Source of the DNA: Candidatus Abyssobacteria bacterium SURF_17
Lineage (GTDB): Bacteria > Abyssobacteria > SURF-5
DNA: 43,032 nucleotides
Reading direction: 5' to 3'
Assembly (NCBI GenBank): GCA_003598055.1
Contig: QZKI01000006.1
Location: 1 to 43,032 of the forward strand
Part shown: in pieces, positions 32,913-41,404 of the stretch
How positions within the stretch are numbered: the first letter of the stretch is position 1
Layout of the letters: every line of letters begins with the position of its first letter
The notes under the pieces: generated by a model
Database searches by the model: none
What the model was told of the DNA's origin: nothing
Seen by the model: only the letters and a program-made list of their open reading frames with translations
Made by a program: the position numbers and the translations under genes

Positions 32913-34106
32913 ATGGCACACGATATCTCCGCCGCCGTCCACTCCACAAACTCCCGCCGCCTTGCGGCCGTTGTGACGTTCACCATTCTCGCTTACCTCA
33001 TCCTTGTGCTCTATGCGATAGCGCCCTACGACTACAACCTGAGCAGTCTCATAAGAATCGGGGCCGCGAATCCGTTTTTCAACCCGCGCGTCCTCGAGCC
33101 CGGCACCGTTGTGTTCAACGATCCCGCATCCGGCGGAGACGGTTACGACGGCCAGTTCTACTATTATGCGGTAAAAGGGTTCCTGATGAAGGAGCCGGTA
33201 GCGCCCAATCCGTTCCGCGTCCAGCGAATACTCTATCCGCTGGTGGCCTACGTTTTGGCGCTCGGGCGACCGCAACTTCTTCCCTTCACAATGCTCGCAG
33301 TCAATATCATGGCAATTGCGGCGAGCGCGGTGTTCCTCTGGATGATGATTCGAGACCTGGCCGTCGGGCCGTCGCTTCTCTTGTTCTATTCATTGAATAT
33401 TGGTTTCCTCATCGCGGTGTTCTACGATGTCGCGACGCCTTTGTGCATCGGCCTGGTGGCGGTCGCCGCATATTTCTATTCACGCGAGATGCTCTGGCCC
33501 GCGTCCGCCCTGCTCGGGCTGTCGCTGCTCGCTCAGGAGAACGGGCTCATCGCCGTTGCCGCACTCGCGGCGTGGCTCATGGGGAAGAAGAACATTCGCG
33601 GCGCGCTCATTATTTCCGCCTCTCTGCTCCCGTGGGCTCTCTGGCAAGTTCTCCTCTTAAAACGGTTCGGCCAACTGCCGATGCAGATGTCGGGCCACCA
33701 TCTGGAAATGCCCTTTGTCGGGATGATTTCTCAGCTTGCCTCACTCAAGCTGCCCGGCGACTGGAGGGGAAATCTGCGGGAGCTCAGCGTGTACCCATTT
33801 ATGCTCTTTGTTGTCATGCTGCTCGTTGTGAGTGCAATTGAGTTGAGAAAGAGGCCGAGCGACTACACATTCGTTTTGCTGCTTCATGCCCTCGTGGGCA
33901 TATGCTTTAACAATGAGCAAATCTGGAGTTCTACGATTACATCGCCCGGTCGGGCGCTCGCCGGAGTTTTCCCTTTCCTCGTGCTCTGCTATGCGCACGG
34001 GCGCTCCAGAGGCCTGCGCGCGCTCCTCATCTTGAGCGGAATTCTCACGCTCATGGGAGTTCTTCGCATCTTCCTGATGCAGCCCCACCCATTTTACGTG
34101 ACATGA
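32913..34106 (+). CDS. Polytopic membrane protein, GT-C-like
   Basis: A 397-residue protein with about ten hydrophobic segments. The first extracytoplasmic loop has GGDGYDGQFYYY (residues 74-85) and, later, FRVQRILYPL (102-110). The acidic loop after the first helix and the QRILYPL element recur in a family of unnamed membrane proteins that look like GT-C glycosyltransferases, enzymes using lipid-linked sugars. No biochemical function is known. It is a single gene with its own promoter. Confidence 0.7.
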   Translation: MAHDISAAVHSTNSRRLAAVVTFTILAYLILVLYAIAPYDYNLSSLIRIGAANPFFNPRVLEPGTVVFNDPASGGDGYDGQFYYYAVKGFLMKEPVAPNPFRVQRILYPLVAYVLALGRPQLLPFTMLAVNIMAIAASAVFLWMMIRDLAVGPSLLLFYSLNIGFLIAVFYDVATPLCIGLVAVAAYFYSREMLWPASALLGLSLLAQENGLIAVAALAAWLMGKKNIRGALIISASLLPWALWQVLLLKRFGQLPMQMSGHHLEMPFVGMISQLASLKLPGDWRGNLRELSVYPFMLFVVMLLVVSAIELRKRPSDYTFVLLLHALVGICFNNEQIWSSTITSPGRALAGVFPFLVLCYAHGRSRGLRALLILSGILTLMGVLRIFLMQPHPFYVT

Positions 34107-34157
34107 CGCCGGTTGCATAGGGACAAAGAATCCCTCCCACAATTGAGGACCAATGTA

Positions 34158-34179
34158 GGGGCACGGCGCGCCGTGCCCC
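34158..34179. repeat. Perfect GGGGCACGGCG palindrome
   Basis: A 22-base perfect palindrome made from GGGGCACGGCG and its complement, in a TGTAGGGG context. The core is shared with 35948-35971 and 25890-25919. Confidence 0.75.
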
Positions 34180-34205
34180 CCCAGCCCGGAAAATCAGCAT
34201 TTCTT

Positions 34206-34233
34206 GTAGGGGCGCACGGCCGTGCGCCCCTAC
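34206..34233. repeat. Perfect GTAGGGGCGCACGG palindrome
   Basis: A 28-base perfect palindrome without loop (GTAGGGGCGCACGG and its reverse complement). Confidence 0.75.
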
Positions 34234-34291
34234 GAACGCAACCGGGGAACGGATCCACTGTCCCGCGGTTGACGATTCGGCGTATCCGCCG

Positions 34292-34365
34292 GTAGGTGCG
34301 AATTCATTCGCACGGTCTTTCGGCGCCTGCTTTCACCATGCGTTTGCGAATGAATTCGCACCTAC
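34292..34365. repeat. Element with 21-bp inverted repeats
   Basis: Arms 34292-34312 (begins GTAGGTGCGAATTC) and 34345-34365 are exact reverse complements; the 32-base middle is unrelated. A degenerate copy is at 36083-36153. Confidence 0.8.
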
Positions 34366-34501
34366 GCAAGTATGAGAAGGATTCTCTGTCCTTGGTCGCG
34401 TTCAGCAGTAATGGCTGGGAACAGCAGCACGAGTAAAAGAGGATGACGTACTCGAACGCGCCAGGTGAGGCCTCAGCGGATGCTCGGGTTCTTCTTTGTT
34501 G

Positions 34502-35863
34502 CTACCTCTGCGGCTTTCGTCTGACCTCGAAACGGAGGGGAGACCCTTCGAAATCGAACGTGCTCCGGAGCTGGTTTTCAATGTAGCGAAAGTACGATTT
34601 TTCGAGCAACTCAGCCCGGTTCATGAATAATACAAATGTTGGAGGAGCCGCCGATGCTTGCGTTGCATAGAGCAGCTTGGGGAGTGCGCCCCGCTTCAAT
34701 CGCGGAGGGTGTGCGCGGAATAGCTCGCGCATGAATTCGTTCAACTCGCTTGTCGGTATCCGTCGGGTGTAGTTCTCGTGTACGTGGTTCACCATATCGA
34801 ATAGTCTTCCCAACCGCAGCTTCGTCTTCGCTGAAATAGAAACGACGGGAATGTAGGAAAGGGTCGGCATTTTCCTGTGGATATAATCTACCACGGCGTC
34901 GAACGTGCGATGGTCCTTTTCCGCGATGTCCCACTTGTTCAGCGCTATCACCTGCGCGCGTCCGACCGAGTCAATCTCGTTCGCAATGCGGCAATCTTGC
35001 TCGGTAATCCCATGCTCGACGCTCGCGTCAATGAGCAACAGCGCGACGTCACAGCGCCGTATGCTTTGCAGTGCGCGCCTAACACTGTAGCGTTCGATGC
35101 CCTGCTCAACCTTTCGCGGTTTCTTGAGACCGGCGGTGTCTATGAGTACATACGCCTCGCCGCCCCTGCGGAAGGAGACGTCTACCGAGTCGCGCGTCGT
35201 GCCGGCCTCCTCATCCACGACTACACGCTCCTCATCAAGCAGCGCGTTCAGGAGCGATGATTTGCCCACGTTCGGCTGCCCGACAATGGCGACCCGTATC
35301 GCGCCCGGAGCCGGCTCCGACGGAACATGCGCGGGAATGGCGCCGACAATCAGGTCCAGCAGCTCTCCGATTCCGATGCCGTGCAGCGCCGAGATGGGAT
35401 GAGGCTCACCGAGCCCGAGCGTGTACATCTCGACCGCCGCGAGGGAGCGCTCGTTATTGTCGGCCTTGTTGACGACAAGCACCACGTGCTTTTGGCTTTT
35501 CCGAAGCACATCAGCCACAGCGATGTCGCCCGGGGTGACTCCATCGACTGCGTCCGTTACAAAGACGAGGCACGAGGCGTCATGGATCGCCTTGAGAATC
35601 TGGGTGTAAACGCTGCGGGTAATCCCACCTTTGGCGGGGTCGGTGTCTCCGGCAACAAGCCCGCCCGTATCAACGACGTCGAAGAACCTTCCATCCCACT
35701 CGACCTCGCCGTAGATGCGGTCGCGTGTTACCCCCGGCTGATCATCAACGATTGCGGTCCGCCTTCCCGTCAGTCGGTTGAACAGCGTGGACTTGCCCAC
35801 ATTTGGCCTGCCCACAATCGCTACCAGAGGCTTAATGTCGTCGCCGTCACGCTTCTGGCTCAT
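34502..35863 (-). CDS. der: Ribosome-assembly GTPase Der (EngA)
   Basis: A 453-residue essential GTPase with two tandem G domains and a KH-like end. The first G domain has GRPNVGKSTLFNRL, the DTGGL switch and NKADN; the second has GQPNVGKSSLLNAL, DTAGLKK and NKWD. The C-terminal part (RAHPPRLKRG, TFVLFMNRAELL) is the family KH-like domain. Der matures the large ribosomal subunit. The start is ATG 35863, which has AGGA nine bases upstream; another ATG three codons earlier lies on top of that site. Confidence 0.97.
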   Translation of the reverse strand: MSQKRDGDDIKPLVAIVGRPNVGKSTLFNRLTGRRTAIVDDQPGVTRDRIYGEVEWDGRFFDVVDTGGLVAGDTDPAKGGITRSVYTQILKAIHDASCLVFVTDAVDGVTPGDIAVADVLRKSQKHVVLVVNKADNNERSLAAVEMYTLGLGEPHPISALHGIGIGELLDLIVGAIPAHVPSEPAPGAIRVAIVGQPNVGKSSLLNALLDEERVVVDEEAGTTRDSVDVSFRRGGEAYVLIDTAGLKKPRKVEQGIERYSVRRALQSIRRCDVALLLIDASVEHGITEQDCRIANEIDSVGRAQVIALNKWDIAEKDHRTFDAVVDYIHRKMPTLSYIPVVSISAKTKLRLGRLFDMVNHVHENYTRRIPTSELNEFMRELFRAHPPRLKRGALPKLLYATQASAAPPTFVLFMNRAELLEKSYFRYIENQLRSTFDFEGSPLRFEVRRKPQR

Positions 35864-35947
35864 CAATTGCATTCCTGTTTGTCCATTTCGGGGACATAAT
35901 ACCGGTTTCGAGACTGTGAATGTGTCTCACGATTGGGGATGCAATGC

Positions 35948-35971
35948 AGGGGCACGGCGCGCCGTGCCCCT
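35948..35971. repeat. Perfect AGGGGCACGGCG palindrome
   Basis: A 24-base perfect palindrome without loop, in a GCAGGGG...CCCCTACAG context. It shares its core with 34158-34179. Confidence 0.75.
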
Positions 35972-36082
35972 ACAGCCGAAAAATCAACATTCCTTGTCGG
36001 GCGCAGCATGCTCCGCCCCCACAATCGCAACCGCAGGACAGATTCACTGTCCCATAATTCAAAATTGGGGCTGTCCCTCTAT

Positions 36083-36153
36083 AGGGGCGGATTTATTCGC
36101 AGATGTATGCCGAAAGCGAGCCGAAATACCTATGCGAATAATTTCGCACCTGC
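36083..36153. repeat. Degenerate copy of the GCGAATTC-type element
   Basis: GGCGGATTTATTCGCA (36087-36101 region) and TGCGAATAATTTCGCACC (36133-36150) are imperfect arms of the element at 34292-34365, so the two copies have diverged. Confidence 0.55.
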
Positions 36154-36186
36154 AGAATTGTTGGATGATTCAGCTCCATTTTTGTC

Positions 36187-38844
36187 TTATGCGGGTGTGC
36201 GCGTGGCACGCAGCCGCCTGAGCAATATCCTCCCCGAGCTGAATGCCAATTTGCGAACTGTTGGTGGTTTCAATAGCCGCAGCAATATGTTCTTGTATGA
36301 ATCCTCACCCGAGACCGCGAGATAGAATATCTCCTGCAGCCGATTGTCGGTTTGTGCAAGGCTCAGCACCATATCGAACAGGCCGAGCGACCGGCCCAAT
36401 CGTGACAGGAAGCGGACGGCGATGCCGTACCAATAATCCTGCCTCAAGTCGCTGCAATCGCGCGCATATGCCTCGAACGCGCCTTGGGAGAAACCTCGAT
36501 CAAATACCGTATCCGCAGCCCTGATTCCGGTGATGACCGCGGTATTGATTCCCTTGCCTTTGAACGGGCGCATCCAACCGGTCGCATCGCCCACGAGAAC
36601 GTATCGATGCCCGTATGGATTCTCGGCCGGCGAGGTCGGAAAATATCCGGCGTAGATGTTTGCGAAATCCATCTCGAACTCGGGGAGAAGCGCGCGCACC
36701 TGCGGACGCTCCAGAAATTCATCGAGGTCGAGGGAAGTCACATCTCTTCCTGCGATGTTGACGATGATATGATCGCCCTTCGGCGTTACTGCGCCGAACT
36801 CCACGCGGGGGCCGGAGAGCAAGAACGCATGAATTGTGTTCCCGAGCCTCGACTCGATGAACGCGGGGTCGGTATGAATCTTGGTGACGAACGTCCTCAA
36901 CAGGCTCTGCGGGCGCTCGTACGCGGAAAGCGGCTTCGTCGCATGCTCCCAGCAGTCGAGCATCGCCTCATCGAGGCCGAATGCGCCTACGACGACGTCG
37001 GCCCGTAGGTACTGGCTCTCACTGTAAATCCGCACCTCGTCCAATTGGCGCGTGTTCACGAATTCGACGCCCGTCACCCGACTGCGCACTATCTCCGCGC
37101 CGGCCTCCTCCGCTTTCTTGAGCAACAGACGGTCGAACATCACCCGCCGCACCGTATATGTCGGCTCCGCACTGGCTGACCCGTCGAGCACGACTTCGGC
37201 GTTGTCGCTGTGAAGCTGGTAGCTCTCGATGCGGCGTTTGATCAGCTCCTGCGGCAAATTCACTCCCAGCTTCTCGCGCAGCACGCTTTCCAAGGGAGGC
37301 GAAAGCACGCCTACGCATTGATTGTAATGCCGGTCGAAATCCTTCCCCTCAAAGACGACGATGCGCAGCGGGATACCCGCAGCGCGTGCCCTCGTGAGCA
37401 GCCTGATCGCGCAGCTTGCGCCGCCCGGCCCGCCCCCGATGATGGCCACCGTGACACCGGCTCGCACATGGAGATGCTTTCCGTCTATGCGCGCTCGGAG
37501 CCGCGCCAGCCGGCGCTCCACATATCTGTCCCATGCGGCGTCTGTCCGGAACGCGGACTGTAGGTTTCCGATTCCGAGCCTCAGGGTGAGCGCCGGACTC
37601 AACAAGCTCTTGAGAATCTTCTTGTACGGCATGTCCCCCGTAAACATGCTCCACAGCGAGTTGGCAAGCGCCTGCTGCTCGCGAGGCTTGCGCATTCGTT
37701 CCTCTTCCGCAAAAGAGAGGTGCGCCCGCGCAAGTCGTGGATGTGCGGCCACGGAATGATGCAAGGCGAAGAGCACTTTTCCACATCGATTATCAAAGCC
37801 GAACCGTTCCCTGCACAGACGATAATACTGGGCAAGTTCCGCTTCCCCTATGCCAATATTCAGACAGGTCTTCGCGGCAAACAATGCTGTGAAATAGGCT
37901 GATTCGATTCCGTTCTTCAAATACCGCGCCTGGCACGCATCTCCCACCAATAATCCGCGGTCGCGGTACGGTTTCCTGGCCGCAGTGACCGGGAAATGCG
38001 GGTGACAATGACAACTTATCCTCCAGCCCTCGGGAAGATACGGCTTCATTTCAGGACGGCGCAGCACGCTCTCGAGGTCAGTCATTCTCACCGAGGGTCC
38101 GATGCCGGAAATGGTGACGAAATTTCCTTTCGGAGTCATGGCAATGAAGTGTATCTTGCGCTCGCCTAATGCAAACACATGAATGCAGTTGCCGAAGACC
38201 TTGCGGTTGAATTCAGCGTCCACCGGCATCTCCGCCTGACACGCCACCCACGTGCGTGGAGCTTTATACCCGCTCATGAACCCGTGACGCAGCTTCGTGT
38301 TGACGCCAAACGCGCCCACAACGAGGTCCGCTTCGGTTTCGCCGCCGTCTTTCATGAGCAAGACAGCTTTCTCCACAGGCATTCTGGGCCAAACCACCTG
38401 AGTGACTTTATCGCGCACGAACTTCGCGCCCATCGAGACCGCGTGGTCAAGCAGGAACTGGTCAAAGCTGACAATGTCCTCGGACGTCGGGTCCGGACTG
38501 TGACCGCGGAATACGGTGTAGATCGGCCGCTCATCCTGTCTCAGAAACACTTCCCTGCCGCCTGCATGGAGCACGTACCCCTCGACTTCTTGCCGCACCA
38601 CATGCGCCGGAAGCGGGATACCTTCCCGTTGTAAATGCTCGACGAGATGATGGCCGATGGCGCCGGCACACATGTTGCACCCCTTCGGCCCATAATCGAG
38701 GAACGATTTCCGGTCATAGATTGTTACACCGACCCCAATGTCCGAGCGCGCGCTCATCTTCAGGATGAAGTGCGCGAAGAAACTGCCCGCCGGGCCACCG
38801 CCGATAACCGCAATGTTTGCCCCGCTTTGAAGCTTGACCGCCAT
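36187..38844 (-). CDS. Tandem fusion of two geranylgeranyl-reductase-type flavoproteins
   Basis: An 885-residue protein made of two homologous FAD-dependent oxidoreductase halves. The first (about residues 1-460) starts IAVIGGGPAGS, has a YGPKGCNMCAG loop, and the FAD-binding LLVGDACQARYLKNG. The second (about 465-885) starts VAIIGGGPGGA, has HYNQCVGVLSPP and VLVGDATGWMRPFKGKG. Both halves close with a similar helix (PYKKILKSLL and SYKNILLRLL). Members of the family reduce isoprenoid double bonds (geranylgeranyl-lipid or -chlorin) or act as related flavin reductases; single-domain proteins of about 400 residues are usual. ATG 38844 has GAGGAAAGGG in front; an upstream ATG at 38886 lacks a site. 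Confidence 0.88.
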   Translation of the reverse strand: MAVKLQSGANIAVIGGGPAGSFFAHFILKMSARSDIGVGVTIYDRKSFLDYGPKGCNMCAGAIGHHLVEHLQREGIPLPAHVVRQEVEGYVLHAGGREVFLRQDERPIYTVFRGHSPDPTSEDIVSFDQFLLDHAVSMGAKFVRDKVTQVVWPRMPVEKAVLLMKDGGETEADLVVGAFGVNTKLRHGFMSGYKAPRTWVACQAEMPVDAEFNRKVFGNCIHVFALGERKIHFIAMTPKGNFVTISGIGPSVRMTDLESVLRRPEMKPYLPEGWRISCHCHPHFPVTAARKPYRDRGLLVGDACQARYLKNGIESAYFTALFAAKTCLNIGIGEAELAQYYRLCRERFGFDNRCGKVLFALHHSVAAHPRLARAHLSFAEEERMRKPREQQALANSLWSMFTGDMPYKKILKSLLSPALTLRLGIGNLQSAFRTDAAWDRYVERRLARLRARIDGKHLHVRAGVTVAIIGGGPGGASCAIRLLTRARAAGIPLRIVVFEGKDFDRHYNQCVGVLSPPLESVLREKLGVNLPQELIKRRIESYQLHSDNAEVVLDGSASAEPTYTVRRVMFDRLLLKKAEEAGAEIVRSRVTGVEFVNTRQLDEVRIYSESQYLRADVVVGAFGLDEAMLDCWEHATKPLSAYERPQSLLRTFVTKIHTDPAFIESRLGNTIHAFLLSGPRVEFGAVTPKGDHIIVNIAGRDVTSLDLDEFLERPQVRALLPEFEMDFANIYAGYFPTSPAENPYGHRYVLVGDATGWMRPFKGKGINTAVITGIRAADTVFDRGFSQGAFEAYARDCSDLRQDYWYGIAVRFLSRLGRSLGLFDMVLSLAQTDNRLQEIFYLAVSGEDSYKNILLRLLKPPTVRKLAFSSGRILLRRLRATRTPA

Positions 38845-38929
38845 GTTCCCTTTCCTCTTTCGTCTATGCAACCATCTGTTAATCATAATTTTACCATATA
38901 CGTGATGATGCGGTAAAGCACCGTCCTAA

Positions 38930-38958
38930 TTGCACTCAACCGGGTCCTATGGTAAAAT
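38930..38958 (+). promoter_or_regulatory. Probable sigma-70 promoter
   Basis: TTGCAC (38930-38935), 17 bases, then TAAAAT (38953-38958). It stands 46 bases before the ATG of the zinc-ribbon membrane protein at 39005. Confidence 0.45.
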
Positions 38959-39004
38959 CTCTTGTGGTGGGATTTTGACCGCAACCGAGAGCAAAGGACC
39001 CAGA

Positions 39005-39469
39005 ATGGCATACGATTACAAGCCGGGCGAGGATGACGACATACTCAAGCGCTATGCGCTCGTCGCCACCGTAGTTGTTGTGCTCGCCATACTCGTTGTG
39101 CTGACCCTTTACCTGGGGCTTGGTATCGACACGAATACCCTCAAAATCATGTTGAAAAGGGTCATTCCCGACCCGACCAACGTCATCTTCATTATCATTT
39201 TCCTCATGGCGGCGTTCGCGCTCTGGGGTTTCTTTCGCGAGCCTGCCGCCGCCGAGAACGTCCAGCGCAGGCAGACATATCTCATACTGCTGCTCTTCGT
39301 GGCTGGAATCATGCTCGCCGGAACTATCTATTTCAAATATTTCTCGCGCCCTACACACGAAGTCACAAAAATGGAAATCTGTCCCCGCTGCGGGGGCACT
39401 GGCAGAGCCAAGTACCGGCCAGAGTATCCCTGTGGCTACTGCGATGGAACAGGCCACGTAGCCCCGTGA
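39005..39469 (+). CDS. Membrane protein with C-terminal DnaJ-type zinc ribbon
   Basis: A 154-residue protein with three membrane helices (about residues 18-38, 58-75 and 88-110). The C-terminus has CPRCGGTG and CGYCDGTG, the paired CxxCxGxG modules of a DnaJ-like zinc ribbon, which bind zinc and other proteins. The module is cytosolic or periplasmic depending on topology; it may act as a small folding helper at the membrane. The ATG at 39005 has AAAGGA upstream; an open extension to 38930 overlaps the likely promoter and is not used. Confidence 0.8.
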   Translation: MAYDYKPGEDDDILKRYALVATVVVVLAILVVLTLYLGLGIDTNTLKIMLKRVIPDPTNVIFIIIFLMAAFALWGFFREPAAAENVQRRQTYLILLLFVAGIMLAGTIYFKYFSRPTHEVTKMEICPRCGGTGRAKYRPEYPCGYCDGTGHVAP

Positions 39470-39563
39470 ACGTGCGTCCGTTTCAGCGGCCTTTCCCGTG
39501 TCTTTGTGAGCATTCCGCGGCACCCTCGGGGCGCTTATGAAAGAAATGCGCTTCATTTTGCTT

Positions 39564-39712
39564 GTCATTGCGAGTCATCCCGCGTTTCACGGGATGACAA
39601 AGCAATCTTTGTTTGTTCGTTGGGACATCAGAGAGATTGCTACGGTCGCGCGAGTCTGCGACTCTCGGGTCCGAGACCCTCGTGTTGCGACCCTTCGCTC
39701 CCTCGCAATGAC
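39564..39712. repeat. MITE-like element with GTCATTGCGAG ends
   Basis: A 149-base unit bounded by the perfect inverted repeat GTCATTGCGAG / CTCGCAATGAC, with a second inner pair (GCAATCT at about 39602, AGATTGC at about 39634). The type is widely known from bacterial intergenic DNA. It ends 10 bases before the hydrolase gene. Confidence 0.7.
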
Positions 39713-39721
39713 TGTTAATGG

Positions 39722-40762
39722 TTGCGTGTTTCTCAGGAGAACCTCACTCATACCGGATACCGCACCGTGGAAGTAGCTAAGCATATTCATCAGATTCCGA
39801 CGCCGACACCCTTTTATGTCGGCGCTATCAACACGTATCTCATCGAAGATGAGCCACTCACGCTGGTCGATTCGGGTCTCAAGACAGAAGAAGCGGAGGA
39901 GGCCCTGCGTGCGGGTCTCAAGGAACTCGGCTTCGCCTTTAGCGATATCGAGCAGATCATCATCACACACTCGCATCTCGACCACTATGGTCTGATGGCA
40001 ACCATTGCCTCCGAGGGCAATCCGCGCGTGTGCGCCCATCCGCTTGAAGTGTTCGACCTGCAGAATCCGCGCGGATACGCAAACGAGGACGATGAGCGGT
40101 ATCACCGAACGGAGCGATTCCTCTTGAAATCGGGCCTGCCCAAGGAACTCCTCGAAAACATCCTCATGCGTCATCCCATATTCGAGCAGTTGCGCGACCC
40201 CATCACCGTCACGCAGATGGTCAACGACGGCGATGTCATCAGGCTCAAACACAGGGAATTGCGCGTCGTCCATTGCCCCGGCCACTCCCCTGGGCTGATT
40301 AACCTCTATGATTCCGCCGCTCGGGTCCTGCTTTCCGGCGACAATCTGCTGAAACATATCAGCCCTGTGCCGCTCATCAACTTCCCGAAGGATTCCTCCC
40401 AACCGCGCGCGCACAGCCTGGCGGACTATCTGGCAACGCTTCGACGATTGAAAACGCTTGATGTCGATATCGTTCTCACGGGCCACGGCGAGATAATTCA
40501 CGACATGAATGAGATTATCGATAGCATTGTCGTCCATCATGAGGTCCGCAAGCGCAAGGTGCATAGATTTCTCGACGGTTCTCCAAAGACCGCATATGAT
40601 GTTTGCAGCCATCTGTTCCCGAAAATCGAAGCATACCACATCTATTTGGGAATGTCCGAGGCTGTCGGCCATCTCGATATTCTCCAAACGGAGGGAGCGG
40701 TCGAGATGGAAGAACGAAACGGGAAATTCCTCTACCATTCGAAAGGTGCGCCCAGACACTGA
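39722..40762 (+). CDS. MBL-fold metallo-hydrolase
   Basis: A 346-residue enzyme of the metallo-beta-lactamase fold. The metal motif HSHLDHYG is at residues 83-90, followed by HCPGHSPG, LLSGDNLL and TGHGEII, which supply the rest of the two-metal site. The C-terminal 90 residues (MNEIIDSIVVHHEVRKRKVHRFL, then TAYDVCSHLFPKIEAYHIYLGMSEAVGHLDIL) are the winged-helix-like tail seen in a group of glyoxalase-II-like hydrolases. Substrate unknown. The start is uncertain: TTG 39722 is shown; GTG 39767 would start closer to homologues. Confidence 0.85.
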   Translation: MRVSQENLTHTGYRTVEVAKHIHQIPTPTPFYVGAINTYLIEDEPLTLVDSGLKTEEAEEALRAGLKELGFAFSDIEQIIITHSHLDHYGLMATIASEGNPRVCAHPLEVFDLQNPRGYANEDDERYHRTERFLLKSGLPKELLENILMRHPIFEQLRDPITVTQMVNDGDVIRLKHRELRVVHCPGHSPGLINLYDSAARVLLSGDNLLKHISPVPLINFPKDSSQPRAHSLADYLATLRRLKTLDVDIVLTGHGEIIHDMNEIIDSIVVHHEVRKRKVHRFLDGSPKTAYDVCSHLFPKIEAYHIYLGMSEAVGHLDILQTEGAVEMEERNGKFLYHSKGAPRH

Positions 40763-41113
40763 GGAGACGAAAGATTCAAGGCGAAAGACGAAAGGAGTAA
40801 TCCCCCTTTGAGATTATCCCGTAATCGTAGGGGCGCCCCTATGTGGGCACCCGGGCGGCCACACAGGGCCGCCCCTACGACAATATTGTCAATTACGGGG
40901 TAGATTCTCTTTCCTCCCTCATTTAAGGGGGGATGAAGGGGGATTTGGCGAAATGGGGAAACGGGGCAAGAAGGAACAAGACGAAGGGCGAAAGTGACAA
41001 GGAACCAACACGTAACATTCGCCAACGGTCTTAACTGCGAACCGTAGACTGTAAACCGGCGGTCGGAACCCCGCGCGCTTCGCGCGGCTCGCCTCTTTTG
41101 AGGGGGTGGTGCG
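40763..41113. other. Intergenic region with a long palindromic repeat
   Basis: Contains the element at 40826-40879 and outer inverted pieces (CCCGTAAT at about 40818, ATTACGGGG at about 40892). Further downstream there is a GGGGGATGAAGGGGGA string. No gene is supported. Confidence 0.55.
40826..40879. repeat. CGTAGGGGC ... GCCCCTACG palindromic element
   Basis: Nine-base perfect ends with an imperfectly paired 36-base middle (including CCCGGG). It is related to the other GTAGGGGC elements, and the largest one in the window. Confidence 0.65.
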
Positions 41114-41335
41114 GTGGCAATCGTGAAGACATCGGATATTGTCGGCTCCTCTCCGAAAGGATGGGAGGACGCGGTGCGCGCGGCCGTCGAGCGCGCGAGC
41201 CGCACGCTCATCGGCCTGCAGGAAGTCGAGGTCACGCGCCTGAATGCGAAAATCGAGGGCGGCAACATCGTCGAGTACCGCGCGCATGTGAAAATTCATT
41301 TCCTCCTCGACGAAGAGCTTCCCCTGCATGAGTGA
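41114..41335 (+). CDS. Dodecin-like flavin-binding protein
   Basis: A 73-residue protein of the dodecin family, the usual size. It begins AIVKTSDIVGSSPKGWEDAV and continues VERASRTLIGLQEVEV, with the central Arg/Gln-rich strand and helix conserved. Dodecins form twelve-subunit shells that store or sequester flavin (or coenzyme A). The start is GTG with GAGGGGG upstream. It is followed by the DUF2851 gene on the same strand, 69 bases apart. Confidence 0.88.
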   Translation: MAIVKTSDIVGSSPKGWEDAVRAAVERASRTLIGLQEVEVTRLNAKIEGGNIVEYRAHVKIHFLLDEELPLHE

Positions 41336-41404
41336 GCGAAAGCTCGGAGGTGGTCGGGCAATTCAAACCAACCTTTTCCTGTCGGTATCCGGAGGCCAGA
41401 ACCC

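Larger units (their letters stand above)
34107..34501. other. Repeat-filled intergenic region
   Basis: Between two unrelated genes lie three palindromic elements in 210 bases (34158-34179, 34206-34233, 34292-34365). An ACTGTCCC string (34258-34265) resembles one near 36050. No gene is supported. Confidence 0.6.
35864..36186. other. Repeat-filled intergenic region
   Basis: Two genes on the minus strand are separated by two palindromic elements (35948-35971, 36083-36153) and a GACAGATTCACTGTCCC string near 36040-36056. No gene is supported. Confidence 0.55.

Noticed and set aside
34140-36160. CRISPR array
   Set aside because: The repeats are few, palindromic and irregularly spaced; no constant spacer length and no cas gene.
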